From Haematococcus lacustris (Eukaryota; Chlorophyta; Chlorophyceae; Chlamydomonadales; Haematococcaceae), in assembly GCA_030144725.1 (NCBI GenBank), contig JASKMD010000022.1:62001-126000 (forward strand): a DNA stretch of 64,000 bases, in the 5' to 3' direction. Position numbers and translations under genes: made by a program. Below, in pieces: positions 1-10,030 of the stretch (position 1 is its first letter; each line of letters starts with the position of its first letter). Below the pieces are notes generated by a model. The model ran no database searches and had not been told where the DNA came from. It was given only the letters and a program-made list of their open reading frames with translations.

Positions 1-230
1 ACTATTCAGCACTGACAAGCTATCAGCACTGACAGATTATCAGCACTGGACAATTATCAGCACTGACAATTATCAGCACTGACAAATTATCAGCACTGAC
101 AAATTATCAGCACTGACAAATTATCAGCACTGACAACTAGTCAGCACTGACAAATTATCAGCACTGACAACTAGTCAGCACTGGCAAATTATCAGCACTG
201 ACAATTATCAGCACTACAGTAACGACGACA
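1..230. repeat. 17-bp minisatellite, TCAGCACTGA core
   Basis: About a dozen tandem units of roughly 17 bp (TATCAGCACTGACAAAT), with variants that drop one to three bases or read CTAG for TTAT. The array runs off the left edge of the window. The same TCAGCACTGA core recurs in a separate 21-bp array at 6310-6955. Any open frame here follows from the repeat and is not a gene. Confidence 0.9.
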
Positions 231-879
231 TGCCTAACAGGAGGCAACAGATCACATGCAATGGCAGACAGGAAGGCAGGCAGGTAGGGGGCTAACCACT
301 CACCGGAGCAAAGGAGAGCGATGTAATCGTGTAGAGTACGAATGTGCACTAAGGAGTTTAACCTGTGCTTCTGGCGCTCCTGTCCTAGGACGAGGATGGG
401 AAATTACACATGTGAGGGGAGGGGAGGGGAAGGCTTGAGGCTGGAAGGCTCAAGGCGGGAAGGCTCAAGGGGAGGTGCGAGGGAGAGGGAAGGGATGTGT
501 ATAGGGTGAGGGCATGGGCGGGGGTAGGGGCGGGGGAGGGAGCGGGGGAGGATGAGTTGGGGAGGGGGTGGTTGTGTAGGGGAAAGGAAAGGAAAGGGGA
601 GCGGCGGTGTCCATCAGACCTGCAGCCAAGGTGCGTGCACGTGACGTAGTAGATCGGCTAGGAAACAGGTGTTAGCCACTTACTGGTAACCACTCACTCC
701 TAACCTGTAGCGACTTGTAGCCTTTCACTAGCAGAGAGGGTGATGAGGGGGACGAGGGGGGTGTGTTTGGGAGAGGTGGTTGGTAGCGCCATGGTAGGTT
801 GGTAAAGGGTGGGGGGGCTTGCTCTTGGCTGCTGGGAGGGAGGGTACTAGGTGCAACCGTCAGACCTGTAGCAATTCGC
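231..879. other. Non-coding G-rich stretch
   Basis: No gene is supported. The sequence drifts from mixed composition into G-rich, purine-biased DNA leading into the GGGA array. The short frames have no recognisable domain. Confidence 0.6.
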
Positions 880-2165
880 GGGAGGGAGGGAGGGAGGGAG
901 GAGGAGGGAGGGAGGGAGGGAGGGAGGGAGGGAGGGAGGGAGGGAGGGAGGGAGGGGAGGGAGGGAGGGAGGGAGGGAGGGAGGCGAGGGAGGGAGGGAG
1001 GGAGGGAGGGAGGGAGGGAGGGAGGGAGGAGGGAGGGAGGGAGGGAGGGAGGGAGGGAGGGAGGGAGGGAGGGAGGGAGGGAGGGAGGGAGGGAGGGAGG
1101 GAGGGAGGGAGAGGGAGGGAGGGAGGGAGGGAGGGAGGGAGGGAGGGAGGGAGGGAGGGAGGGTGGGAGGGGGAGGAGGGAGGGAGGAGGGAGGGAGGGA
1201 GGGAGGGGAGGGAGGGAGGGAGGGAGGGAGGGAGGGAGGGAGGGAGGGAGGGAGGGAGGGAGGGGAGGGAGGGAGGGGAGGAGAGGGAGGGAGGGAGGGA
1301 GGGAGGGAGGGAGGGAGGGAGGGAAGGGAGGGAGGGGAGGGAGGGAGGGGAGGGAGGGAGGGAGGGAGGGAGGGAGGGAGGGAGGGAGGGAGGGAGGGAG
1401 GGAGGGAGGGAGGGAGGGAGGGAGGGAGGGAGGGAGGGGAGGGAGGGAGGGGAGGGAGGGAGGGAGGGAGGGAGGGAGGGAGGGAGGGAGGGAGGGAGGG
1501 AGGGAGGGAGGGAGGGAGGGAGGGAGGGAGGGAGGGAGGGAGGGAGGGAGGGGAGGGGAGGGAGGGAGGGGAGGGAGGGAGGGAGGGAGGGAGGAGGGAG
1601 GGAGGGAGGGAGGGAGGGAGGGAGGAGGAGGGAGGGAGGGAGGGAGGGAGGGAGGGAGGGAGGGAGGGAGGGAGGGAGGGAGGGAGGGAGGGAGGGAGGG
1701 AGGGAGGGAGGGAGGGAGGGAGGGAGGGAGGGAGGGAGGGGAGGGAGGAGGGAGGGAGGGAGGGAGGGAGGGAGGGAGGGAGGGAGGGAGGGAGGGAGGG
1801 AGGGAGGGAGGGAGGGAGGGAGGGAGGGAGGGAGGAGGGAGGGAGGGAGGGAGGGAGGGAGGGAGGGAGGGAGGGTGTAGGGAGGGAGGGAGGGAGGGAG
1901 GGAGGGAGGGGAGGGAGGGAGGGAGGGAGGGAGGGAGGGAGGGAGGGAGGGAGGGAGGGAGGGAGGGAGGGAGGGAGGGAGGGAGGGAGGGAGGGAGGGA
2001 GGGAGGGAGGGGAGGGGAGGGAGGGAGGGAGGGAGGGAGGGAGGGAGGGAGGGAGGGAGGGAGGGAGGGAGGGAGGGAGGGAGGGAGGGAGGAGGGAGGG
2101 AGGGAGGGGAGGGAGGGAGGGAGGGAGGGAGGGAGGGAGGGAGGGAGGAGGGAGGGAGGGAGTCC
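880..2165. repeat. (GGGA)n microsatellite, about 1.3 kb
   Basis: Nearly uninterrupted GGGA repeat on the plus strand, with occasional GGA or GGGGA slips. Both strands stay open in several frames (Arg-Glu-Gly-Gly on plus, Leu-Pro-Pro-Ser on minus) purely because of the repeat. With a G run every 4 bp the plus strand should readily form G-quadruplexes. Confidence 0.97.
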
Positions 2166-2194
2166 CTCAGACTTGCTGCAAACTCCGTCAGACC

Positions 2195-3123
2195 TGCAGC
2201 AAACACGGCGCATGCTAGCTGTGTAGGCTGTGAAATGAGAACCACTAAAAGGCGAGGGGTGGGCCACTCACCGCTTGCTCCGTGCTCTTCTGTGCTCCTC
2301 CATGCTTCATCCCAGTTGGCTCTTACCTTTGTAGTGGGCCGGGCTGCAATGGGGAGGGTAGGGAGAAAGTGGGTGAAAGTGGGGGAGGGTAGGGAGAGAG
2401 GGTAGGGGAGGGAGGGGCGGGGGGGGGGGGGACAGGTAAGGGGAGTGAAGGAGGAAGGAGGGTAAAGGAATGTGTAGAGGACCTGCGAAACAAAGGGTAA
2501 CAAGTTGTCAAGGGAGGAGCAATGTATGGTGGGTACAAGATGCACTCACCAACAGAGGAGTAGATGTAGGAGCTGATTGGGAGGACAGGCTCGGAGATGG
2601 TGGTTTCGACATGTCAAAGGCATAGAGGTGGGTCAAAGTAGACTACGTCGCTAGCTCGTTGCGTGGGCTGCGTGGCTGAGCGTGCGAGGTATTGCGTTGC
2701 AGTCTCGAGGCTGGTTGCTACGTCTGCAAGGTCTGCCAGGCAGCTGCTAGCTGCGTGCGAGAGTGGCTGCGAAGCACCGTGCATTGCGTTGCGTTGCGAT
2801 GTATTGCGTTGCGATCTCGAGGGTGGCTGCTACGTCTGCTAGATCTACTAGGCTAGCTGCTGCTAGCTGCGTGCGAGAGGGGCTGCGAAATACTCTGCTA
2901 CGTGGCTACAAAATGGTTGGGAGGCTAGCCGCTGAGATGTGGCTGCCTGGCTGCAGTGTGGCTGCTGGCTGCGATGTGGGATGCGGAAAGTGGCTGCCTG
3001 GCTGCGATGTTGTCTGCATGAGGTCGCAAGAAGAGCTTGGCGCCCCACTTGGCTACTTACCTGCGGGTCGCGAAGCTACCCTGGACGAGCACCGACGCTA
3101 GACGTTGTGTACAGGCACTAGAA
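2195..3123. repeat. Block duplicated across the assembly gap, left copy
   Basis: This block is nearly identical to 3624-4545 on the other side of the 500-N gap, starting at TGCAGCAAACACGGCGCATG. Differences are small: one extra G in a GGGGTGGG run, GATTGGG against GATGTGGGAGG, and an extra tract near 2960. Inside are loosely tandem CTGGCTGC(G)ATGTGG motifs. I see no gene. Confidence 0.9.
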
Positions 3124-3623
3124 NNNNNNNNNNNNNNNNNNNNNNNNNNNNNNNNNNNNNNNNNNNNNNNNNNNNNNNNNNNNNNNNNNNNNNNNNNNNN
3201 NNNNNNNNNNNNNNNNNNNNNNNNNNNNNNNNNNNNNNNNNNNNNNNNNNNNNNNNNNNNNNNNNNNNNNNNNNNNNNNNNNNNNNNNNNNNNNNNNNNN
3301 NNNNNNNNNNNNNNNNNNNNNNNNNNNNNNNNNNNNNNNNNNNNNNNNNNNNNNNNNNNNNNNNNNNNNNNNNNNNNNNNNNNNNNNNNNNNNNNNNNNN
3401 NNNNNNNNNNNNNNNNNNNNNNNNNNNNNNNNNNNNNNNNNNNNNNNNNNNNNNNNNNNNNNNNNNNNNNNNNNNNNNNNNNNNNNNNNNNNNNNNNNNN
3501 NNNNNNNNNNNNNNNNNNNNNNNNNNNNNNNNNNNNNNNNNNNNNNNNNNNNNNNNNNNNNNNNNNNNNNNNNNNNNNNNNNNNNNNNNNNNNNNNNNNN
3601 NNNNNNNNNNNNNNNNNNNNNNN
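3124..3623. other. Assembly gap, exactly 500 N
   Basis: Five hundred unknown bases, the same size as the second gap, so a placeholder length. The flanks are copies of each other. Reading frames crossing the gap are meaningless. Confidence 0.99.
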
Positions 3624-4545
3624 TGCAGCAAACACGGCGCATGCTAGCTGTGTAGGCTGTGAAATGAGAACCACTAAAAGGCGAGGGGTGGCCACTCACC
3701 GCTTGCTCCGTGCTCTTCTGTGCTCCTCCATGCTTCATCCCAGTTGGCTCTTACCTTTGTAGTGGGCCGGGCTGCAATGGGGAGGGTAGGGAGAAAGTGG
3801 GTGAAAGTGGGGGAGGGTAGGGAGAGAGGGTAGGGGAGGGAGGGGCGGGGGGGGGGGGGACAGGTAAGGGGAGTGAAGGAGGAAGGAGGGTAAAGGAATG
3901 TGTAGAGGACCTGCGAAACAAAGGGTAACAAGTTGTCAAGGGAGGAGCAATGTATGGTGGGTACAAGATGCACTCACCAACAGAGGAGTAGATGTAGGAG
4001 CTGATGTGGGAGGACAGGCTCGGAGATGGTGGTTTCGACATGTCAAAGGCATAGAGGTGGGTCAAAGTAGACTACGTCGCTAGCTCGTTGCGTGGGCTGC
4101 GTGGCTGAGCGTGCGAGGTATTGCGTTGCAGTCTCGAGGCTGGTTGCTACGTCTGCAAGGTCTGCCAGGCAGCTGCTAGCTGCGTGCGAGAGTGGCTGCG
4201 AAGCACCGTGCATTGCGTTGCGTTGCGATGTATTGCGTTGCGATCTCGAGGGTGGCTGCTACGTCTGCTAGATCTACTAGGCTAGCTGCTGCTAGCTGCG
4301 TGCGAGAGGGGCTGCGAAATACTCTGCTACGTGGCTACAAAATGGTTGGGAGGCTAGCCGCTGAGATGTGGCTGCCTGGCTGCAGTGTGGCTGCCTGGCT
4401 GCGATGTGGGATGCGAAAGTGGCTGCCTGGCTGCGATGTTGTCTGCAAGAGGTCGCAAGAAGAGCTTGGCGCCCACTTGGCTACTTACCTGCGGGTCGCG
4501 AAGCTACCCTGACGAGCACCGACGCTAGACGTTGTGTACAGGGCA
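3624..4545. repeat. Block duplicated across the assembly gap, right copy
   Basis: Right-hand copy of the block at 2195-3123, in the same order and orientation. Similarity ends near GTGTACAGG at about 4540. No coding sequence is supported. Confidence 0.9.
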
Positions 4546-6309
4546 TAGAGTTTAGTTTTTCATATTTCTGACTTGCATGCCGATTTATAGGTTCGTGCCG
4601 CCCCCCACCCCTCGCATCCCCACCCCTCAGCCGAGCAGCCGAGCAGCCGAACTGCCCTCGATTTGCGGCACGCTTCTAGGTGGCCACCTAGCCAACGTTC
4701 GGCCAGCCAACGTTCGGCATTTCCGACAACCCCACAGCCACGCGGACAGCCTTGCAAATGTAGGCCCCCGACATAGCTAGCACATTTAGTAGCTTTCCCC
4801 CGATTTAGCTAGCACATCTCACTACTGAAGACATTTACGCAGCCAAGAGCGCAGAACCTCGCGACTAATTTAGCATGCAACATAGTCACGCAGCGCTACG
4901 CAACCGTAGCCGTCATTGGCTCTTGCTACTAGCCTCCGTTGCTCTTCCGTTGCTCTCAGCCAAAACCCTCCCATGCCCCTTGTTTGTTGCAGGTCTGACC
5001 CCTCTCTCACTCACCAGCCTAAAGCCTTGGGCGGGAGCCAAGAGCAACAGCAACAACCAGCATGAGGAGACGGGGGAGGAGGTTGAGTCAGCCCTCGCAC
5101 TTCGCACCTCGCATTCGCAGCAGAACTTCCTCCCTTTCCCCATCCCACCACCTCCCTACCCATCTCTCCCAAGCTGATGCCTCCCCTCCCGCCCCCCCTT
5201 CTGCCATCCCCCCCTTCCGCCTTGAGACCCTTGCTGCCCTCCTCCCCTTCACCCACCCCCTTCCCTCCCCATCGCAGCCCCCGTCTTGGGCATGCACTAC
5301 CTCCCAAGCCATCATTACCTCCCTCTCCCTCACTATCATCGTCCCTCTCCCTCCCCTTTCCCCACGGAGAAGCGTCACACAGTCAAGAATGGTCACACTC
5401 CTACTAAAGCAAATGGTAACCTCAGCCCCTAGCTAACCTTGCAGTTATGTGCCTCTATGTACCCAGTCTAAACGCTTGCATGCCCCTTGTTTGTTGCAGG
5501 ATCAGTAGTCACACCCTTCACCCTCTGCCCCGCCACACTTCCCTCACCCTACTAACCTCCCCCCACCTGCACTATGATGCAACCCCCTCCCTCCCTACCT
5601 ACCGTGAAGCCTGGAGATGGCCCCCCACCCCCCTGAACCTCCCAAGCCATCAGTAGCAGTCAGGAGCCCAGGAGGTATAGCGACTAGACAGACTAGGCTA
5701 CAAGCGACTAGACATAGGCTACTACAACCATACTCCCCACCCCATCGTGGTCATAGCACTTTGATCCATGCAGGTGCAACATGGCGTGCGTTAAGGCAGG
5801 CTATGAGGCAGGTTGTGCATGGAGCGAGCCGCCATGAGTCGACTGTTATGTGGTACTGCGACGATGCAGCCCCTGTATACTTGCAGCCAGGAGCAGCAGC
5901 CAAGTGCAGCCAGGAGCAGCGGCCAACAAACAGCCAAGGGGTACAGCCAAGATGTGCAGCAAGGAGGCTCATGTAGGAGCCGCCGCCATAAGTCATGCGG
6001 TGCAGCTACCTAGGTGGCACATGACGTGAGCAGCTACCATGAGGCAGGTGGTGCATGACATGTGCAGCCAGAAGTCAGCTGCTGTGTGGTAGGTGAAGCG
6101 GGGCGTCTGCAACCAGGAGCTTGGAGCCCAGCCTAGCTATGTTGTTACTTTGTAGTTGTGGTGGCAGTCACCTCGTTGTGTGTTGTATTGTCCCCTTGTT
6201 GTGGTGTTGTTGTTGTTGTCGCCTTTCTTTCAAGACATGTGCTTAACATCCCCGTGAAGTGAAGGTGCATCATGCAGGTGTTTAGCAATCCATAAGTTAG
6301 TAAGTCAAC
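4546..6309. other. No gene recognised
   Basis: Low-complexity C-rich DNA near 5100-5400, then CAGCC(A)GGAGCAG-type short repeats near 5880-5960. Short frames exist on both strands, but none shows a domain or a convincing exon series. Confidence 0.5.
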
Positions 6310-6955
6310 ATAGCTAGTTAGTTTAGTAAGTCAGCACTGAAAGTTAGTCGGTCAACACTAAAAACTACTCAGTCAGCACTGACAGTTAGGTAGTCAGCGC
6401 TGACAGTGGGTCATAGTTAGTCAGTCAGCACTGAAAGTTAGTCAGTCAGCACTGAAAGTTAGGTAGTCAGCACTGAAAGTGGTCAGTCAGCACAGAAAGT
6501 TAGGTAGTCAGCACTGATAGTGGGTCAGTCAGCACTGAATATTAGTCAGTCAGCACTGATAATGGATCAGTCAGCACTGAAAGTGGGTCAGTCAGCACTG
6601 ATAAGTGGATCAGTCAGCACTGAATGTTGGTCAGTCAGCACTGATAATTCATCAGTCAGCACTGATAGTGGGTCAGTCAGCACTGATAATGGATCAGTCA
6701 GCACTGATAATGGATCAGTCAGCACTGATAATGGATCAGTCAGCACTGAAAGTGGGTCAGTCAGCACTGATAATGGATCAGTCAGCACTGATAATGGATC
6801 AGTCAGCACTGATAATGGATCAGTCAGCACTGAAAGTGGGTCAGTCAGCACTGAATGTTAATCAATCAGCACTGAAATTTAACTTATCAGCACTGAAACG
6901 GGTCAGTCAGCACTGAAAGTGGGTCAGTCAGCACTGACTTGGGGGTCTGTCAGTA
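6310..6955. repeat. 21-bp minisatellite, GGATCAGTCAGCACTGATAAT
   Basis: About 30 tandem units. The left part is degenerate (19-22 bp units); the centre, about 6560-6850, is regular at 21 bp. Since 21 is a multiple of 3, both strands stay open and encode 7-residue repeats (SVSTDNG on plus, VLTDPLS on minus). Nothing supports translation. The core TCAGCACTGA is shared with the array at 1-230. Confidence 0.92.
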
Positions 6956-7199
6956 CTGACAACTCTGTATCTCCTCAGCCCGATTTTTCCTCGATTTTAG
7001 GTTTTCACCATAACTCTTACAATGTTGTAAAAATGCTATGTACCAAGTTTCATGTCAAAATATTGAACTTTACACGTGCTAGTTTCTACGAGTGAGCAAA
7101 TGCAGAAGAGGGGAGTGTAGAGCAGCCTCAATCTGTCATACATGCCCTTGCAATTAATAAACGTGCTTGAGCATTGCAACATGTGCTGATGTGTTGTGA
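6956..7199. other. AT-richer spacer, nothing seen
   Basis: Unusually AT-rich for this window, between the 21-bp array and the 7.2-kb gene candidate. It could hold promoter sequence for that candidate, but I see no definite element. Confidence 0.35.
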
Positions 7200-8512
7200 A
7201 ATGTGACCGTGCAGTTGGCAGTTTTGAAGAAGTTCATCCCAACTCCACCATCGGACCATTCGGCGCGCGCTCGTCATTTCCATGACGCCTACTACAGAAG
7301 GCCCAAGCTGTTGTGTGCTGCCATGTGCATCTATGTGCCCAGTGAGTACCTTGCTGTCACCATTACCACACCTAGCCACCCACACGTGCCATGGTGTTAC
7401 CCAGCACCCACATACTAATACTTTCCCACTTTATTGCGCAGATGCACGCAACTCCCATACCAAGAGCAAGTTCAACGCCAAGTCACTCATGTTGCGCATC
7501 ACCAATCTACATCGTGCCATCACCATCGAGCACAGCAGATTAAACCGCTTCAAGACTATCCCTGATTGTGACAAACCTAAGGAAGGAGTTGAGGGACATC
7601 GTCGACGGCCATGACATTACATCCTATGCTGCTGGAGAGGTGTGCCCAATCCTTCACGTGCCTGTCCCACTACATGGCTAGCTACCTGGCCTTCAGCTCA
7701 TGCGCATGCTTGATTGCTGACCCACCTGCCTATGCACAGGTGCAGCACACGACTAAGCGAGCCAAGCTCATCACCACAGAGATGTGGGAGGCTGCCAAGC
7801 CCTTTATGGACCCGCGCTTTCCCAAAGGCTTGGTCAATGCTGCCGTTGCTGCTACCGGTGTTGCCCCTGCTGCCGCTGCTGCCGCCACTGCCACTGCTGC
7901 TGCTGCTGCTGCCAGTGGTGCTGCTGTTGCCAGTGTTACTGCTGCTGCCGCCGCCAGTGTTGCCGTTGTTGTTGCTGCTGCCATTGTTGCCACTGCCGCT
8001 GTTGCCACTGCTGCTGCTGTTGCCTCTGTTGCCACTGCTGCTGCTGCTGCCAGTGGTGCTGCTGTTGCCAGTGTTGCTGCTGCTCCCGCCGCCAGTGTTG
8101 CCGTTGTTGCTGCTGCTGCCATTGTTGCCACTGCCGCTGTTGCCACTGCTGCTGCTGTTGCCTCTGTTGCCACTGCTGCTGCTGCTGCCAGTGTTGCCGC
8201 TGCTGCCAGTGTTTCTGCTGCTGTTGCTATGTCCTATGGCAACCACCCCGCAGGCAGCAACGCTCCTCCCAGTGGCAGCCATCATGTGGCGAGCTTTCCT
8301 TCTCCCCACTGCATCCACCTCACAAGCAGCCATGTCCCACCCTATGGCAGTCACCCTGCAGACTCCGCTCCTACTGGGGGCTTTAACAATGGGAGACACC
8401 CCCCATCCCGACATGTGCCAGCACGAGTCAAGGCATGTTGCGTGTGGCTTGGCATTGGCATGGTGCAACGATTGATTTTTTTCTTGTATTTCGTGCAGCT
8501 CGCTAGGCCTTG
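7200..8512 (+). CDS. Hypothetical alanine-rich protein (weak, multi-exon candidate)
   Basis: I do not recognise this protein. A possible first exon (about 7203-7340, beginning MTVQLAVLKKF) ends at a GTGAGT donor. A second follows a pyrimidine-rich tract and CAG at about 7440 and reads a basic stretch. A third follows CAG near 7740 and reads TKRAKLITTEMWEAAKPF, then about 120 residues of Ala/Val/Ser from GCTGCTGCC repeats, then a Gly/Ser/His/Pro-rich tail ending at 8512. The frame breaks inside the second exon, so the model may be a relic. A unit of about 150 bp is tandemly duplicated within the alanine tract (about 7900-8190). The non-repeat parts look more protein-like than the surrounding DNA. 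Confidence 0.3.
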
Positions 8513-8529
8513 ACGTCTGCAGGGTCAAA

Positions 8530-8995
8530 TTAGCATCAGGCCATCACGCATGCGATTGTAAGCTCTGAATACCGGCGCGCCTGACCCCTTACCCCTAGAC
8601 ATCCAACCCCCCATTATGAGAAAATATTTGAGGTATAGGGAAAAATATAGGCGTCAATATTTTTCCATAACTCGGGTAAGTTTACCAAGGCCGCAAAGTG
8701 CTAGCAGCCAGATCCGCGTGTTCCACAAGTGAAGCGCAAGTCGCGAGTGGGCTAGTTGCATGAATGGCTTGCACGTCGCAACTTGCAAGTCGCGAGTTAT
8801 TCAAAAACAACTTCCTTCCGCTATGCAACCTCAACGTAGCCAATGCGACGCTACGCGATAGCTTAGCGAACATATTGCCAGGCTGGCATGTCTACTTATA
8901 AGTGCCAGGCTGGCATGTTGACGAGAAGCTACGTCTTTCGTCGTTTTTCAGGTCGGAGTAAGCCGCCTAGGAGAGGGATGAGGTTATAGGCTACT
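8530..8995. other. AT-rich spacer with one arm of a long-range inverted repeat
   Basis: No gene is seen. Positions 8630-8655 carry a 26-bp sequence whose exact reverse complement lies at 13320-13345. A TTGCAAGTCGCGAGT-type short repeat lies near 8740-8800. Confidence 0.6.
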
Positions 8996-9014
8996 TGAGT
9001 CAGTCGATATGTGT

Positions 9015-9150
9015 CGACCGGCAAAGCATAATGGTCGAGCGGCAAAGCATAATGGTCGAGCGGCAAAGCATAATGGTCGAGCGGCAAAGTGCACTTTTTG
9101 ATAATTGTCGAGCGGCAATTGATAATTGTCGAGCGGCAAAGTACGATTCT
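9015..9150. repeat. 21-bp tandem repeat GTCGAGCGGCAAAGCATAATG
   Basis: Four to six units, the first three almost perfect. The later ones diverge to GTCGAGCGGCAATTGATAAT. No coding meaning is supported. Confidence 0.85.
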
Positions 9151-9409
9151 CGCAATCAGCGTCGGGAAGCGTTTATAGAGCGGCTGTGTTGAGAACGGTT
9201 GGTGATAGTGTTGGTCAACGGGAGATATGGTGTTGGTCAACGGGGGAGGGGGGCGGTTCACTCGCGCCGATTAAGGCCGGAAGTCACACACATCATTTCT
9301 CCCGGGAGGCATACCGCAGATAGCCCCAGGAAAGGCCGACTCATCGCCGTTGTTGTCATTGAAAAACTCAATGTTGCTGTGATGTTATAACCATTTGAAA
9401 TCCGAAAAA

Positions 9410-10030
9410 ACCCTGCGCAGGGTCCTGCCGACCCTGCGCAGGGTCCTAGCGCATCGGCCATTTGCAGGGTCCTGACGACCATTTGCAGGGTCCTGTGACC
9501 CTGCGCAGGGTCCTAGCGACCCTGCGCAGGGTCCTACTGACCTCATTTGCAGGGTCCTGCCAACCATTTGCAGGGTCCTGCAACCCTGCGCAGGGTCTTG
9601 CCGACCCTGTGCAGGGTCCTGGAAACCATTCTACAGGGTCCTAATGCCCATTTTACAGGGTCCTGTGACCCTGCGCAGGGTCCTGGTGACCCTGTGCAGG
9701 GTCCTGCCGACCATTTTACAGGGTCCTACTGACCATTTTACAGGGTCCTGTGACCCTGCGCAGGGTCCTGGTGACCCTGTGCAGGGTCCTGGTGACCCTG
9801 TGCAGGGTCCTGCCGACCATTTTACAGGGTCCTACTGACCATTTCACAGGGTCCTGTGACCCTGCGCAGGGTCCTGGTGACCCTGTGCAGGGTCCTGCCG
9901 ACCATTTTACAGGGTCCTACTGACCATTTTACAGGGTCCTGCAACCCTGTGCAGGGTTCTGGTGACCCTGTGCAGGGTCCTACCAACCTCGTTTGCAGGG
10001 TCCTGCTACACGTTTGCAGGGTCCTGCCGG
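9410..10030. repeat. Palindromic minisatellite built on GACCCTGCGCAGGGTC
   Basis: Over 20 irregular units of 20-25 bp. Many contain the perfect 16-bp palindrome GACCCTGCGCAGGGTC, often extended to a 20-bp palindrome by AGG/CCT. Others read CCCTGTGCAGGGTCCTG, CATTTTACAGGGTCCTA or CATTTGCAGGGTCCTG. A related array in reverse orientation lies at 12383-12815. Confidence 0.93.

Noticed and set aside
1..230. CRISPR-like array of direct repeats
   Set aside because: Units are head-to-tail with no unique spacers and the genome is eukaryotic; the same applies to 6310-6955 and 9410-10030.
672..2545. Long open frames over the GGGA array (Leu-Pro-Pro-Ser or Arg-Glu-Gly-Gly proteins of up to 560 residues)
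   Set aside because: They exist in several frames on both strands solely because of the 4-bp repeat; there is no unique domain and no codon signal.
3037..3762. Reading frames running through the first N gap
   Set aside because: The middle is unknown sequence; the gap length is a placeholder.
6520..6916. A secreted-looking 7-residue repeat protein (SVSTDNG)
   Set aside because: The 21-bp unit is in phase on both strands, and no start context, exon or flanking domain supports translation.
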